From assembly GCA_023228445.1 (NCBI GenBank), contig JALOBD010000002.1, forward strand, positions 1-45,875: 45,875 nt of DNA, read 5' to 3'. The notes beneath the pieces are model-generated. The model was not told where the DNA came from. It saw only the letters and a program-made list of their open reading frames with translations, and searched no databases. Each line of letters starts with the position of its first letter. Positions within the stretch are counted from its first letter, which is position 1. The stretch is from Sphaerochaeta sp. (GTDB lineage: Bacteria > Spirochaetota > Spirochaetia > Sphaerochaetales > Sphaerochaetaceae). Positions 8,076 through 15,921 of the stretch are shown here, piece by piece. Made by a program: the position numbers and the translations under genes.

Positions 8076-9077
8076 ATGACGTTTGCACAAGAGATGAAAG
8101 CAAAGGCCAAAGAGGCCGCCAAAACCCTCGTCCTACCCGAGGGGTGTGAGGAGCGGACCATCCGGGCCGCACGGATTATCGTTGATGAGAAACTGGCCAA
8201 AGCCGTCGTTCTCATCGGCACCGAGGCCGAGGTGGGCAAAGCTGCCCAAGATCTCTCCGTCTCCCTTGACGGCATCACCATCGTCGATCCCACAGAGAGT
8301 GCGTCACGCGCCCGATATGCCCAAGAGTACTACCAGCTGCGCAAACACAAGGGCATGGGAGAGGACGAAGCCAACGAGGCAATCGTCGATCCGTTGCGCT
8401 GGGCTGCCATGATGGTCCGCCTCGGCGATGGAGATGCGATGGTGGCCGGGGCACTGAACACCACCGCCGCAGTCCTGGTGGCAGCGTTTACCATCATCAA
8501 GACCAAGGTAGGCATCAAGAGTGCCTCCTCCTGTTTCGTCATGGCCACCGACAAGAGCGGGTACGGGGCCTCCGGCTCCTTCATCTTCAGCGACTGTGCC
8601 ACCATCCCCAACCCCACCGCTGAACAGCTTGCCGAGATTGCACTCTCCAGCGCCGACTCATGCCGTACCTTCCTCGGCGTCGAGCCAAAGGTCGCCATGC
8701 TCTCCTACTCCACCAAGGGCTCGGCCCAAGGCGAGCTTGTTGACAAGGTCGTCCAGGCCACCGCACTGGCCAAGGAGAAGGATCCCACCCTCGCCATCGA
8801 CGGGGAGTTGCAGCTCGATGCCGCCATCGTCGAGAGCGTGGCACGGAGCAAGGCGCCGGCAAGTGGTGTCGCCGGGTCTGCCAACACCTTGGTCTTCCCT
8901 GACCTGCAGAGCGGCAACATCGGCTACAAGCTCGTGCAGCGCCTTGCAGGGGCAGAGGCTTACGGCCCGATCCTCCAGGGCTTTGCCAAACCGGTCAGTG
9001 ACCTCAGCCGTGGCTGCTCGATCGATGACATCGTCATCACGTGCGCCATCACCCTTGCCCAAAGTGCAGCCCACTGA
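8076..9077 (+). CDS. pta: Phosphate acetyltransferase
   Basis: Interconverts acetyl-CoA and acetyl phosphate in the acetate fermentation pathway; ATP would then come from acetate kinase, which is not in the window. The 333-residue protein is the short single-domain form, with conserved blocks VLPEGCEERT, VAGALNTTA, FSDCATIPNPTAEQLAEIA and the C-terminal DLSRGCSIDDIV. The frame is open far upstream, but the ATG at 8076 has AAGGAG (8064-8069) 6 nt before it and begins at the family's normal start. A MATE exporter gene follows on the same strand. Confidence 0.95.
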   Translation: MTFAQEMKAKAKEAAKTLVLPEGCEERTIRAARIIVDEKLAKAVVLIGTEAEVGKAAQDLSVSLDGITIVDPTESASRARYAQEYYQLRKHKGMGEDEANEAIVDPLRWAAMMVRLGDGDAMVAGALNTTAAVLVAAFTIIKTKVGIKSASSCFVMATDKSGYGASGSFIFSDCATIPNPTAEQLAEIALSSADSCRTFLGVEPKVAMLSYSTKGSAQGELVDKVVQATALAKEKDPTLAIDGELQLDAAIVESVARSKAPASGVAGSANTLVFPDLQSGNIGYKLVQRLAGAEAYGPILQGFAKPVSDLSRGCSIDDIVITCAITLAQSAAH

Positions 9078-9091
9078 GTACCAAGGCCGCC

Positions 9092-9113
9092 GGCCCCTCC
9101 ACGATAGAGGGCC
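9092..9113 (+). other. RNA hairpin covering the MATE gene ribosome-binding site
   Basis: GGCCCCTC (9092-9099) can pair with GAGGGCC (9107-9113), with one bulged C and a 7-nt loop. The right arm contains AGAGGG (9106-9111), the only Shine-Dalgarno candidate for the GTG at 9117, so the hairpin could limit translation of the exporter relative to pta. Confidence 0.4.
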
Positions 9114-9116
9114 CCG

Positions 9117-10514
9117 GTGAAGGCTGACAGCCAATACTCCAATCTTCTCGACCAACGCCGCCCGCCCTGGGCGGTGATCATTGCCCTCGCCTGGCCGACG
9201 ATCGCCGAACAGCTGCTGCAGGTGATGGTCACCTTCGTCGACAGTGCGATGGTCGGCTCACTTGGGGCGAGTGCCACCGCCTCGGTATCGGTGCCCACAT
9301 CGACCATCTGGCTGGTCAACGGGTGGATGAACGCCTTCGCCATCGGCTACGGCGTGCTCATGGCCCGCTCGCTCGGCGGGGGACAACGGGAGCGGGCGCG
9401 CACCATCGTCTACCAGAGCCTCATCACCGCCCTCCCCTTCGCCCTGCTGCTCACCACACTCTTTGTATGGGTGGCAACGGTCCTCCCCTCCTGGATCGCC
9501 ACTGACAGCCTCGTCATCGCCCAGGCAGAGGAGTACTACCATTGGATCGCCATCGGCTACCTGCCGAACCTGGTGATGATCCTCATCTCCTCCCACCTGC
9601 GCCTCAGCGGTGACACAAAGACCCCGCTCCTCTACAACGGGTTGAACAACATCCTCAACATCACCTTCAACACCCTCTTCATCTTCGATGGGGTACGGGT
9701 CGGACCCATCACCGTGCCCGGCTTGGGCTTGGGCGTCAAGGGTGCTGCGATGGCCACCACGCTTGCGTGCACCATCACCGCCCTGCTCTTGTTGTCCATC
9801 ATGCTCAGGGGGGAGGGAGCCATCACGCTGCGAGGGTATCGAATCAGTGGATGGCAGCGCTCCATCCAGCGCTCCGCGCTGCGTCTCGCCATCCCGGTGG
9901 CGCTGGAGCGGACCACCCTCTCGCTCGGGCAGATCCTCTACACCAAACTCATCGGCACGCTGGGCACTACCGCCTTGGCGGCCCACTTTCTGGCCACCAC
10001 TGCCGAGTCGATCACCTACCTGCCCTCATCGGGATTCTCGACAGCGGCTACGACGCTGGTGGCCCACTCGTTGGGAAGCGGAAACAAGGCCTTGGCCAAG
10101 CGCTTTGGCGATACCTCCCTCACCGTGGGCACGCTCTTCATGAGTGGGATGGGCTTGGTGCTCTACCTCTTCGCTTCTCCAATCCTATCCCTCTTCACCG
10201 CCGATGGGGCGGTCATCGCATTGGGGACGAAGGTGCTGCGCATCGAGGCGTTTGCCCAACCAGCCTTCGGCCTCTCGATGCTCGCCTTCGGCGTCTTTCG
10301 GGGAGCCGGGGACACGAAGAGCCCCTTCTTCATCTCAATCGCGGGCATGTGGCTGCTGCGCCTGCCGCTGGCCTGGGCGCTCCTCTCCTATACGACGTTG
10401 GGGCTCTTGGGCATCTGGATCGCCATGGCCGGTGACATTATGCTGCGCGGCATCATTTGTCTCTTCTCGTATCGCCGCTACGGGTGGCTCGATAGGTATA
10501 GAGAGCAGCACTGA
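9117..10514 (+). CDS. MATE family efflux transporter
   Basis: Multidrug and toxic compound extrusion family exporter, driven by H+ or Na+. It has 465 residues with about 12 membrane segments and MatE-domain features in each half (AWPTIAEQLLQVMVTFVDSAMVG near the N-terminus; AIPVALERTTLSLGQILYTKLIG in the middle). Start is GTG 9117 with AGAGGG 5 nt upstream. It lies 39 bp after pta and may be on its transcript. The last 62 bp overlap the 3' end of convergent rsmA. Confidence 0.9.
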   Translation: MKADSQYSNLLDQRRPPWAVIIALAWPTIAEQLLQVMVTFVDSAMVGSLGASATASVSVPTSTIWLVNGWMNAFAIGYGVLMARSLGGGQRERARTIVYQSLITALPFALLLTTLFVWVATVLPSWIATDSLVIAQAEEYYHWIAIGYLPNLVMILISSHLRLSGDTKTPLLYNGLNNILNITFNTLFIFDGVRVGPITVPGLGLGVKGAAMATTLACTITALLLLSIMLRGEGAITLRGYRISGWQRSIQRSALRLAIPVALERTTLSLGQILYTKLIGTLGTTALAAHFLATTAESITYLPSSGFSTAATTLVAHSLGSGNKALAKRFGDTSLTVGTLFMSGMGLVLYLFASPILSLFTADGAVIALGTKVLRIEAFAQPAFGLSMLAFGVFRGAGDTKSPFFISIAGMWLLRLPLAWALLSYTTLGLLGIWIAMAGDIMLRGIICLFSYRRYGWLDRYREQH

Positions 10515-11358
10515 GGGCAAGAAAGTCCTCCCAACCAAGCACTTCGGCACGCTTGCCCGGATCGATGCCGCTCTCTTGAAAGAGGGTGGCCACGCCCTCC
10601 TTGCCCAAGATCGCCCCACTCTTTCCGCTGCGGACGTTGTTGAGGATTGTCTTGCGCCGCTGGGCGAAGAGGTCACCCCTGATGATGGAGAATGCATCAC
10701 GTAGGTGCTCGGGGACCCGACTCTCCTCACGGAGGGTGAAACGGACCACGCTGCTCTCCACCTTCGGCGGCGGATAGAACGAGGAGGGGGCGATGGTGGC
10801 CGCAGTGACGATGTCGTAGTCGGCTTGGGCCAAGAGTGAGAGCGCTGCCCACTCCTTGCTGCCCTCAGCGGCGCCAAGGCGGTCGGCCACCTCCTTCTGG
10901 AGGGTGAAGACCATCAGTGGGGGGCGATACTCGCTCTCCAACAGGCGGGCAACGAGGATGGTGCCCACGTTGTAGGGCAGGTTGCCACAGATCCGGTCGG
11001 GGGTGGGACTCCTCTTGAGGTGGGCGAAGAGGGTCTTCAACGCATCCCCTTCGACGAGGGTGAAGCGGGGGTGCTCCCCGAAAGCCTCTTCACGTAGGAT
11101 TTGGCAAAACCCCCGATCAATCTCAAAGGCGGTGAGGTCGACCCCCGTATCAAGCAAGAGCGTCGTGATGGAGCCGATGCCCGGCCCGATCTCAAGGACC
11201 CGTTGGCCCGCTTCCAACGACAGGAGGGTGACTATCTTTTGTCGGATGGAGGTGGAGAGCAGAAAGTTCTGTCCAAACTTCTTCGTCATGGCATACTCCC
11301 GCTCCCCCAAGAGCTGTGTTATTGCCTTCGGTGAGTCGTATGCGAACTCCCATTTCAT
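10453..11358 (-). CDS. rsmA: 16S rRNA (adenine1518-N6/adenine1519-N6)-dimethyltransferase
   Basis: Dimethylates two adjacent adenines in the 3' hairpin of 16S rRNA (KsgA function). In the 301-residue protein, the SAM-binding motif is EIGPGIG (56-62) and the catalytic motif is NLPY (126-129), followed by a helical C-terminal domain. ATG 11358 is chosen because CCTCCT (minus-strand AGGAGG, 11366-11371) lies 7 nt upstream; the longer frame to 11415 is unnecessary. The start lies 167 bp inside the upstream comEC-like frame. The C-terminal tail (YTYRATRSGDTRRDK) is encoded in a 62-bp overlap with the MATE gene. Confidence 0.94.
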   Translation of the reverse strand: MKWEFAYDSPKAITQLLGEREYAMTKKFGQNFLLSTSIRQKIVTLLSLEAGQRVLEIGPGIGSITTLLLDTGVDLTAFEIDRGFCQILREEAFGEHPRFTLVEGDALKTLFAHLKRSPTPDRICGNLPYNVGTILVARLLESEYRPPLMVFTLQKEVADRLGAAEGSKEWAALSLLAQADYDIVTAATIAPSSFYPPPKVESSVVRFTLREESRVPEHLRDAFSIIRGDLFAQRRKTILNNVRSGKSGAILGKEGVATLFQESGIDPGKRAEVLGWEDFLALSAALYTYRATRSGDTRRDK

Positions 11359-12703
11359 AGCGCTTCCTCCTCTGCCGCTTCCACGTCGATTCAGCATAGC
11401 CAATGGCAACGACAATCGTCAACAGCACCAGAAGGTAGGAGAGATACGCATTGGTTTCAAACACAAGGGGCCGTGAGGCCCCCCACTCAAGGAGGGTGAG
11501 CATGAGGTCACAGAGTGCGATCAAAGGCGAGGCAAAGAGCGATCCCCCCCCGATGAGGGCAAGGCTCAGCGCCATGGAGAGGGCGATGAGCAGGGTCACC
11601 GGGCCGGAGAGCAACAGACCCATCGCATTCCAGCTTCCGGTATAGAGCAGCGATGCAGGGGCGGTAGCAGCGATCGCCACCGCGGTGGTACGCAGCGGAA
11701 AGCGGGGCAGTTTGGAGGAGAGGAGCACAGCAGCGAAGGCGGCCCAACTGTAGAGGGCAGAGAGCGAGGTGAGGATCTCGGGAAAGAGGAAGAGCTGGAA
11801 CAGAAACGCCACAACCGAGGCGCTTGCAGCGGAGATGGGCAGCATGATGGCGAGGCGGAAGAGCAGCGAGCGCACCAAGCTCGGCTTGGGGCCGGCCAAC
11901 AGGACGAACAGGATGGGAGGAACCAGGGCCACCCGCCTGCCCCATCGTTTGCCCAGCACGAGGGTACAGAGGGTGGTGCTCACCGCGAGAAAGAACGAGA
12001 GGTGCATGCCGCTGAGGGCAAGGGTGTGAGCACAGCCGCAGGCGATGGCCAGGTCCTTGAGCAGAAAGCTCTCACTGTCACTTTGGCCGAGCAACAGCAT
12101 CGCGGCAAGGCTCTTTGATGGCGTCTGACCCAACACTCCATCCAACCGCGCATCAAGTACGCTGATGAGGCGCCTGCGCAGCAGCGTGAACGCACCAATC
12201 GAATCCACTGTGGTCCGCTTGGCGATGAAGAGCGACGGGGAGGCGAAGGTGCCCTCAAGGGTGACGGCAGAGGAGGCGTAGAGGGGATCGGTGATGGTGA
12301 TGATGGCGCTGACGATGCCGGCAGCCGACCCTTCATCACCCTCAACGGTCCTGCACCGCTCGATGCGGACCCTGAGGACCTGCCTCTCTGTCCGACTCAG
12401 CGTCGAATCCTCTGCCAGCGTCCCCTCAAGGGCGACGACGCGCTGCGCCTCAAAGGCAGCGGAGGGGGTCGTCTTGATGGCCCCACGACTGAGGAGGAGG
12501 TAGAGTGAGAAGACACAGATGAGCGCTTTGAAGAGCATCTTGCGTCGTTTTGGCCAACAGAAGAGCACGATGGGGCAGACTGTCGGCAAGAGGAGCAACA
12601 CCCAAGCGGGGTGTGTCCAGGCTGACGGGACCGTTTGGTGGAGGTAGAGGGCGATGAGGGGCAAGAGGGCGGTCATACCCCCTGAGGGGGAAAGACCGCG
12701 CAT
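11192..12703 (-). CDS. ComEC/Rec2-type competence channel domain protein, no beta-lactamase domain
   Basis: The 503-residue membrane protein has an N-terminal two- to three-helix segment, a soluble OB-like stretch (about 80-170) and the Competence domain (about 195-440) with the LALSGMHLSFFLA signature (229-240). Full-length ComEC carries DNA across the inner membrane and usually ends in a metallo-beta-lactamase domain, which is absent here. The last ~55 codons overlap rsmA and look like out-of-frame coding, so the C-terminus may result from loss of a stop codon or from decay. The start ATG 12703 lies 5 bp after the preceding stop; ATG 12676 is the alternative. Whether it is functional is uncertain. 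Confidence 0.75.
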   Translation of the reverse strand: MRGLSPSGGMTALLPLIALYLHQTVPSAWTHPAWVLLLLPTVCPIVLFCWPKRRKMLFKALICVFSLYLLLSRGAIKTTPSAAFEAQRVVALEGTLAEDSTLSRTERQVLRVRIERCRTVEGDEGSAAGIVSAIITITDPLYASSAVTLEGTFASPSLFIAKRTTVDSIGAFTLLRRRLISVLDARLDGVLGQTPSKSLAAMLLLGQSDSESFLLKDLAIACGCAHTLALSGMHLSFFLAVSTTLCTLVLGKRWGRRVALVPPILFVLLAGPKPSLVRSLLFRLAIMLPISAASASVVAFLFQLFLFPEILTSLSALYSWAAFAAVLLSSKLPRFPLRTTAVAIAATAPASLLYTGSWNAMGLLLSGPVTLLIALSMALSLALIGGGSLFASPLIALCDLMLTLLEWGASRPLVFETNAYLSYLLVLLTIVVAIGYAESTWKRQRRKRYEMGVRIRLTEGNNTALGGAGVCHDEEVWTELSALHLHPTKDSHPPVVGSGPTGP

Positions 12704-12708
12704 TTGCT

Positions 12709-13479
12709 TCAGATCTGCAGCGAGACAGCGAGGGCGAGGAGCGGGAGATCGAGGCTCCTGTTCATCGCTTGGTGGTAGAGTTGACCGGCAAGCTTTGGAG
12801 ATGTTCCGTTGTGCTGCTGTAGTGTCACGATCTGGGAGGAGAGGGCGTGGAGCTGCTTGGCGCTGCGCCTCAGGTGGAGCATGAGCAGGTGCGTGACCTC
12901 CTTCTTGGTCTCACGCTCCAGCGCATGCTCCAGTGGCGGAAGGGTTTGCTCACCCACCCGGCACAGCGCATTGGCAAGGGTGAAGGCATCGTAGCTCTCA
13001 AGGGTGTCGAGGTATGATTCCAGCGCAAAGAGCTCGTCGACGATGACGCTGCGTCGCTCACTGGCTCGAACCTTCAACTCGTGGCGGCGGTGCTGGGCGA
13101 GCGCTGACCGGCTGTCACGTCGGGCGATGGTTCGCCAGGTGACGATGGCCAACACGGTGCTAATCACCAGCTCGTCGATCATCGGGATCGGGTCACGGAC
13201 CGCCAGCGAGAAGATGAAGTAGCTGACGGTGAAGACCGCCGCACTGCCCAGGAGCCTGGGCACGTACTGCTTGTCCTGGATCCAGCGGTCGACGCTGAAG
13301 TCGATGGTGTTGTAGAGCGAGAAGGTGACCTCATCGCTCTGCCGCTTGGTCAGCAGGGTACTGGTCTTGAGGACAACTTCCTCATCACTGGCCCAACTCT
13401 CGACGTTCTTCGGATCGGAGAGCGGGGTGAGGCAGATCAATGGATGGGCTTTTCGTTGGATGGCGTAGGAGGTGCTCAT
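12709..13479 (-). CDS. Unknown protein with a central pair of membrane helices
   Basis: I do not recognise this 256-residue protein. It has a polar N-terminus (1-75), two adjacent hydrophobic segments (about 78-95 and 100-116) forming a hairpin, then a mostly helical, charged C-terminal region (about 120-256) with heptad-like spacing that is probably cytoplasmic. No catalytic motif is evident. Its ATGA start overlaps the phosphoglucomutase stop by 4 bp and the comEC-like gene follows 5 bp after it, so it belongs to the same operon. Confidence 0.7.
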   Translation of the reverse strand: MSTSYAIQRKAHPLICLTPLSDPKNVESWASDEEVVLKTSTLLTKRQSDEVTFSLYNTIDFSVDRWIQDKQYVPRLLGSAAVFTVSYFIFSLAVRDPIPMIDELVISTVLAIVTWRTIARRDSRSALAQHRRHELKVRASERRSVIVDELFALESYLDTLESYDAFTLANALCRVGEQTLPPLEHALERETKKEVTHLLMLHLRRSAKQLHALSSQIVTLQQHNGTSPKLAGQLYHQAMNRSLDLPLLALAVSLQI

Positions 13480-15188
13480 GCAAATGCCTCCTGGTACGCC
13501 TTGATGCGTCCCTCCAGGCTCTCTTCAAGCGCAGCGCGTCCGCTGCTATCGCTCTTGAAGAAGAGGTAGTACTTGATCTTCGGCTCGGTTCCTGAGGGGC
13601 GGACGACAACCTTCTCTCCATTTTCAAGGTGCATGATGACGACATCACTGGAGGGGAAACGGCTCTGTGAGCCGTCAAGGAGATCCTGTATCGTCTCGAT
13701 CGTGCTGCCAGCAAGGGTGTCGCCGACCTTCAATGCTCGGATACTGGTCATGATCTTGGCCATCTTCTCCTTGCCAGGGGCGCCCTCATACTCCTCGCTT
13801 ATCACCAGCTCGGTATGGTAGCCGTATTCATCATAGATTTGGTCCAGTCGGTCCTTGAGGCTCATCTGCTGCTTGGCCCACCAACTCATCATCTCCACAG
13901 CCACCAAGGCACTGCTGATGGCATCCTTGTCCCGCACCGACCCCATGGCCAGGTAGCCGAAGCTCTCCTCGCAGCCGAAGAGGAAGTACTCACTCTCCCC
14001 TTTTGGTCCCTCGAGGCCCGCCATCTGCTCGGCGATGTACTTGAACCCGGTCAACACGTCCCTGCACCTGCCTCCGTGGCGTTCGGTGATGCGGGCAACC
14101 AAGTCGGTGGTCACCAAACTCTTGACCACCAACGGCCGTTTCTCCAACCCCTTCTCCCGATCGGCGGTGATCAGGTAGTCGACGAGCAAGGCGGCGATTT
14201 GGTTTCCCGTCAGCAGTGTATACTCCCCCTTCTGTCCATCGGAAGGAATGGCGATGCCAAGGCGGTCGGCATCGGGGTCGGTGCCGAGCACGATATCAGC
14301 CTTCACCTCACGGGCGAGGTCGAGGGCCATCTGCATTGCCTGCGGATGCTCGGGGTTGGGAAGCGGAACGGTGGGGAAGTTCCCATCGGGCTCCTGCTGC
14401 TCGGCAACCACATGCACCGTGATGCCCAGCTTGTTCATCAGATGCCTGACCGGCACATTGCCCGATCCGTGCAGTGGTGTGTAGACCACCGTGATCGGGC
14501 TATCCTGCACCAACGCCGGACGTCTGAGCGTCAGCAATGCGGTGTGGTAGTAGGCCTCATCGACCTTCTCGGGCACCGGGACGAGCAGACCCTTGGAGCG
14601 GGCGCTCTCCTCGCTGATGATCTTGATATCCTTGGCCTTGACGGCGTTGGCCCGCTCGGCGATGGAGAAATCGTGGGGCGGGGTCACCTGTCCACCGTCG
14701 CGCCAGTAGACCTTGTACCCGTTGTATGGGGCGGGGTTGTGGCTGGCTGTGATGACGATGCCTGCAGTGGTCTGCAGGTAACGGACCGCAAAGCTCAGCA
14801 TCGGCACGGGGTGGAGGGTCGGGTAGAGGAAGACCGAGACGCCGTTGGCGGCAAACACGAGGGCTGCCTGCTTGGCAAAGAGGTCGCTGTAGTTGCGGCT
14901 GTCGTAGGCAATCGCCACCGAGGGGTTCTCGCTTGCCGTGTTGAGGTAGTCGGCAAGCCCTTGGGTGACCTTGCTGACCATATAGCTGTTCATCCGGTTG
15001 GTCCCCCCACCGATGATTCCCCGCATCCCGGCAGTCCCGAAGGTCAGGCTTGTATAGAAACGATCGAAGAGCGCCTCCCAGTCCTGGGCAGCAAGCTCAC
15101 TCTCCACCTCAGCCTTGAAGGCATCGTTCTGCTCCGCCGCCAGATAGGCCTCAGCCTTGCGTCTGAGATCTTTCTCATTGAATGCCAT
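13476..15188 (-). CDS. Phospho-sugar mutase (alpha-phosphoglucomutase type)
   Basis: Interconverts glucose-1-phosphate and glucose-6-phosphate (or mannose phosphates), linking glycolysis to polysaccharide precursors. The 570-residue protein has FGTAGMRG near residue 50, the phosphoserine loop TASHNP (147-152, Ser149), the metal loop GTDPDADR near 300 and the phosphate-binding RPSGTEPK near the C-terminus. Length and motifs fit the PgcA-like family; glucose versus mannose specificity is not resolved. The start overlaps the HAD phosphatase end by 14 bp. Confidence 0.92.
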   Translation of the reverse strand: MAFNEKDLRRKAEAYLAAEQNDAFKAEVESELAAQDWEALFDRFYTSLTFGTAGMRGIIGGGTNRMNSYMVSKVTQGLADYLNTASENPSVAIAYDSRNYSDLFAKQAALVFAANGVSVFLYPTLHPVPMLSFAVRYLQTTAGIVITASHNPAPYNGYKVYWRDGGQVTPPHDFSIAERANAVKAKDIKIISEESARSKGLLVPVPEKVDEAYYHTALLTLRRPALVQDSPITVVYTPLHGSGNVPVRHLMNKLGITVHVVAEQQEPDGNFPTVPLPNPEHPQAMQMALDLAREVKADIVLGTDPDADRLGIAIPSDGQKGEYTLLTGNQIAALLVDYLITADREKGLEKRPLVVKSLVTTDLVARITERHGGRCRDVLTGFKYIAEQMAGLEGPKGESEYFLFGCEESFGYLAMGSVRDKDAISSALVAVEMMSWWAKQQMSLKDRLDQIYDEYGYHTELVISEEYEGAPGKEKMAKIMTSIRALKVGDTLAGSTIETIQDLLDGSQSRFPSSDVVIMHLENGEKVVVRPSGTEPKIKYYLFFKSDSSGRAALEESLEGRIKAYQEAFA

Positions 15189-15843
15189 TGATCGCCTCCT
15201 CCAGCTCGTGTATGGTATCGACCAGCTGTGCCCCCTCGAGAGCCTGCAACGCTTTTCGTGGCCGAAACCCCCACCCGACCAAGATCACGGGGATTGAAGC
15301 GGCGGTGGCTGTCTGCCAATCGATCTCGCTATCCCCGACGTAGAGCATCGTGTGTCGACTGCAGCCCAGCAATTGGCTGAACTCTCCAATCGTCGATGGG
15401 TGCGGTTTGGGCTCTACCCCATCGCGCAGACCCCGCACCAGAACAAACTCGATGGTAGGAAAGAGTGTAGCAACAATACTCTTGACAAGTCCATCCTCTT
15501 TGTTGGAGAGAACACCAAGGGCCATCCCTGTTGCAGCCAAGCGTTCCAGCAGAGCGCTCACCCCTTCGTAGGGGCGGCTCTCCACCACCGGATGACGGTG
15601 GTAGTACTGCTCAAGGCGCCGGGTACGGGCCATCAGTTCAGAGTCCGTCACCGCAATGCCGAAGGAGGAGAGCACACCACGCAGCGTATTCGCCAATCCC
15701 CGTCCGACATGCATCTTGACCAGCTCATCGCTCAAGCTGCCCAGACCCAGGTCGCTGAGCGATGCTTCCACGGCGAGACGGATGTCGGCGATGGTATCGA
15801 CCAGCGTCCCATCCAAATCAAAGATCACAGCCCGTTTTTCCAT
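15175..15843 (-). CDS. HAD-family phosphatase, phosphoglycolate phosphatase-like
   Basis: Haloacid dehalogenase superfamily hydrolase of 222 residues. Motif I is DLDGTLVDT (9-17); motif II includes LGVLSNKEDG; motif III/IV includes KPHP and VGDSEIDWQTA. A helical cap domain lies between motifs I and II (about 17-85), as in the Gph/PpaX group that hydrolyses small phosphorylated metabolites. The substrate is not determined. It leads the run to phosphoglucomutase, the unknown membrane protein, comEC-like and rsmA genes, and has its own near-leaderless promoter. Confidence 0.85.
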   Translation of the reverse strand: MEKRAVIFDLDGTLVDTIADIRLAVEASLSDLGLGSLSDELVKMHVGRGLANTLRGVLSSFGIAVTDSELMARTRRLEQYYHRHPVVESRPYEGVSALLERLAATGMALGVLSNKEDGLVKSIVATLFPTIEFVLVRGLRDGVEPKPHPSTIGEFSQLLGCSRHTMLYVGDSEIDWQTATAASIPVILVGWGFRPRKALQALEGAQLVDTIHELEEAINGIQ

Positions 15844-15848
15844 GCCCT

Positions 15849-15878
15849 ATTATCAGATATCGAGCGTAGGCTAGTCAA
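15849..15878 (-). promoter_or_regulatory. Promoter of the HAD-phosphoglucomutase run, predicted leaderless
   Basis: On the minus strand: TTGACT (15873-15878), an 18-nt spacer, GATAAT (15849-15854), then 5 nt to the ATG at 15843. No Shine-Dalgarno sequence is present. Confidence 0.6.
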
Positions 15879-15886
15879 TCGACGCT

Positions 15887-15915
15887 TTGACAAAAGGGTG
15901 AAGGTACACTACGGT
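15887..15915 (+). promoter_or_regulatory. Promoter of the RlmI-like gene, predicted leaderless
   Basis: Perfect TTGACA (15887-15892), a 17-nt spacer and TACGGT (15910-15915), with 6 nt to the ATG at 15922. It is divergent from the HAD promoter in a 78-bp gap. Confidence 0.65.
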
Positions 15916-15921
15916 AAGGTC

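Noticed and set aside
12681..12693. CCCCC-TCA-GGGGG palindrome at the start of the comEC-like gene
   Set aside because: It lies within coding sequence between two candidate starts and has no U-tract or link to a regulator.
13815..15191. 458-codon open frame antisense to the phosphoglucomutase gene
   Set aside because: It is the shadow of a conserved gene in GC-rich sequence, has no domain features and no ribosome-binding site.
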